Assembly (NCBI GenBank): GCA_023426865.1
Contig: JAEZBT010000128.1
Coordinates: 1-6,825, forward strand
Length of the DNA: 6,825 nt
Source: Actinomycetes bacterium
Lineage (GTDB): Bacteria > Actinomycetota > Actinomycetes > Actinomycetales > Cellulomonadaceae
Reading direction: 5' to 3'
Below, in pieces: positions 6,111 through 6,825 of the stretch. Below the pieces are notes generated by a model. The model saw only the letters and a list, made by a program, of their open reading frames with translations. It searched no databases and had not been told where the DNA came from. The position numbers were made by a program, and so were the translations under genes. Position 1 is the first letter of the stretch; each line of letters starts with the position of its first letter.

Positions 6111-6139
6111 ACGCTACCGGTGCGCTCCGGGTCGGTCAA
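6111..6139 (-). promoter_or_regulatory. Sigma-70-type promoter of the GH39-regulator unit
   Basis: On the minus strand -35 TTGACC (6139-6134) and -10 TAGCGT (6116-6111) are separated by 17 bases, fitting the actinobacterial TTGACn / TAnnnT pattern. Transcription would start near 6104, giving a leader of about 65 bases that contains operator O1. Confidence 0.6.
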
Positions 6140-6163
6140 GGACCCGTCCGCACGGCGGCCGAT

Positions 6164-6184
6164 GCGCCAGATTGCCACTGGCGC
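6164..6184. promoter_or_regulatory. Inverted repeat in the divergent control region
   Basis: GCGCCAG (6164-6170) and CTGGCGC (6178-6184) are perfect complements 7 bases apart, roughly midway between the two divergent genes. It could bind a second regulator, but a chance palindrome is quite possible in this composition. It overlaps TTGCCA at 6172-6177, a possible -35 for the plus-strand gene, though no good -10 follows. Confidence 0.25.
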
Positions 6185-6232
6185 GCCGCGCCGTGACGTG
6201 AAAGCCTGCCGGACATGGACCGGCCGTCGCCG

Positions 6233-6247
6233 TCGAAACGGTTTCGA
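6233..6247. promoter_or_regulatory. LacI-type operator O2, upstream of the GH95-like gene
   Basis: TCGAAAC-G-GTTTCGA is a palindrome with two perfect 7-base arms around one base. It is the same motif as O1, 158 bases away, and lies 47 bases before the plus-strand start codon. The pair suggests joint repression of both divergent genes by the adjacent LacI-family protein, perhaps with looping. Confidence 0.78.
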
Positions 6248-6294
6248 GATGAGCACTGCCCGTCGTGGCGCACGGCGCGCGCCCGGAACCGCCG

Positions 6295-6825
6295 ATGACG
6301 ACGGCGCGGTTCCGGACCCGCACACCCGCGGACACCTGGGAGCGGGGCCTCGTCGCCGGGGGCGGCAGCGTCGGCGTGGTGGTCCACGGTCCCCCGGGCC
6401 GGCAGGTGCTCGCGCTCGCCCACGAGCGCTTCTTCGTGCCCGTCAACCCGCGGCCCGAGGCGCCGGACCTGCGACCCGTGCTGGCCGACCTCCGGGACGC
6501 GGCCCTGCGGGGCGACGGCCGGCGCGCCGGTGAGCTCCTCACGTCGGCACTGGCCCGTGACGGCTACCCGGGCGGTCTCGTGTGGACCGACCCGTTGGGC
6601 ATCTGCGCCACCCTCACGGTCACCACCGACGGCGCCGTCGGGCAGCTCGAGCGCGAGACCGACCTGGTCCGCGGCGAGGTCGGGGTCGGGTGGGGGCACC
6701 CGGACGGCGGACGCTGCGCGCTGCGCGCCGTGGCGCCGCGGGGCGAGGGGGCCGTCCGGGTGGCGCTCGAGTCGGACCGGACCGTGATGGTCACCCTGGA
6801 GCTCGCGCTCGGCGGCGCGCAGGCC
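6295..6825 (+). CDS. GH95-like glycoside hydrolase, N-terminal part (runs off the window)
   Basis: The frame is open for 177 codons from the ATG at 6295 to the window end, with nearly all third positions G or C. Residues about 13-75 follow the start of the GH65/95-type N-terminal beta-sandwich: a Trp (15), a Gly-rich turn and VGVVVHG (26-32), where typical GH95 enzymes have PxGNGxxGAMVFG. Then come LALAHERFF (39-47) in place of the usual LNExxxW, and a helix with LRDAALRGDGRRAGELL. LVWTDPLGICATLTV (about 100) begins the next strands. GH95 enzymes are alpha-L-fucosidases or alpha-L-galactosidases, but the catalytic domain lies outside the window, so the activity is open. There is no signal peptide, so the protein is probably cytoplasmic. 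The start is weakly supported: GGAA lies about seven bases upstream, and an in-frame GTG at 6265 is the alternative. It is divergent from the GH39 gene, with operator O2 47 bases upstream. Confidence 0.7.
   Translation, partial: MTTARFRTRTPADTWERGLVAGGGSVGVVVHGPPGRQVLALAHERFFVPVNPRPEAPDLRPVLADLRDAALRGDGRRAGELLTSALARDGYPGGLVWTDPLGICATLTVTTDGAVGQLERETDLVRGEVGVGWGHPDGGRCALRAVAPRGEGAVRVALESDRTVMVTLELALGGAQA

Noticed and set aside
4593..6533. A 646-codon plus-strand open frame
   Set aside because: It is antisense to GH39, then passes through the control region and enters the GH95-like gene in the wrong frame; low-complexity product.
1..6825. tRNA or rRNA genes, CRISPR array, insertion sequence or phage genes
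   Set aside because: I looked for them on both strands and saw no cloverleaf, regularly spaced repeats, transposase motifs or terminal inverted repeats.

Overview
The window reads as a high-GC Gram-positive actinobacterium, probably of the Cellulomonas/Streptomyces kind. Third codon positions are almost always G or C, the secreted protein carries an actinobacterial type of C-terminal domain, and a LacI-family regulator sits beside glycoside hydrolases with CGAAA-type operators. The genus is an inference. The exception is roughly the first 125 bases, which encode the end of kdsD and the start of kdsC. These are Kdo/lipopolysaccharide genes of Gram-negative bacteria, and the peptide ends look pseudomonad. 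The left edge is therefore most likely a chimeric join of two genomes.

Layout from left to right: (1) 1-129, minus strand: 5' end of kdsC and 3' end of kdsD, overlapping by one base. (2) About 122-145: the join. (3) 156-2867, minus: a secreted 903-residue protein with two tandem [beta-sandwich + esterase D/CE1-like] modules and a C-terminal WxL-like domain. The first esterase module has lost its catalytic Ser, His and oxyanion motif; the second is intact. (4) 2868-3224: intergenic, holding a structured GC-rich leader, a cluster of GTAGAAC-type inverted repeats and the terminator of the next operon. (5) 3225-4256, minus: LacI-family repressor. (6) 4404-6038, minus: GH39 glycosidase (beta-xylosidase type). 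(7) 6039-6294: divergent control region with two near-identical palindromes TCGAAAC-n-GTTTCGA, one close to each gene, and a good promoter for the GH39 gene. (8) 6295-6825, plus: N-terminal part of a divergent GH95-like glycoside hydrolase, cut by the window edge.

The actinobacterial part looks like a plant cell-wall saccharide utilisation locus. An exported esterase would remove acyl groups from polysaccharide or oligosaccharide outside the cell. Two glycosidases without signal peptides would cleave imported oligosaccharides inside. The LacI protein would repress the divergent GH39-lacI and GH95-like units through the paired palindromes. The esterase has a different operator motif, so it is probably controlled by a regulator encoded elsewhere. 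No transporter, RNA gene, CRISPR array or mobile element is visible.
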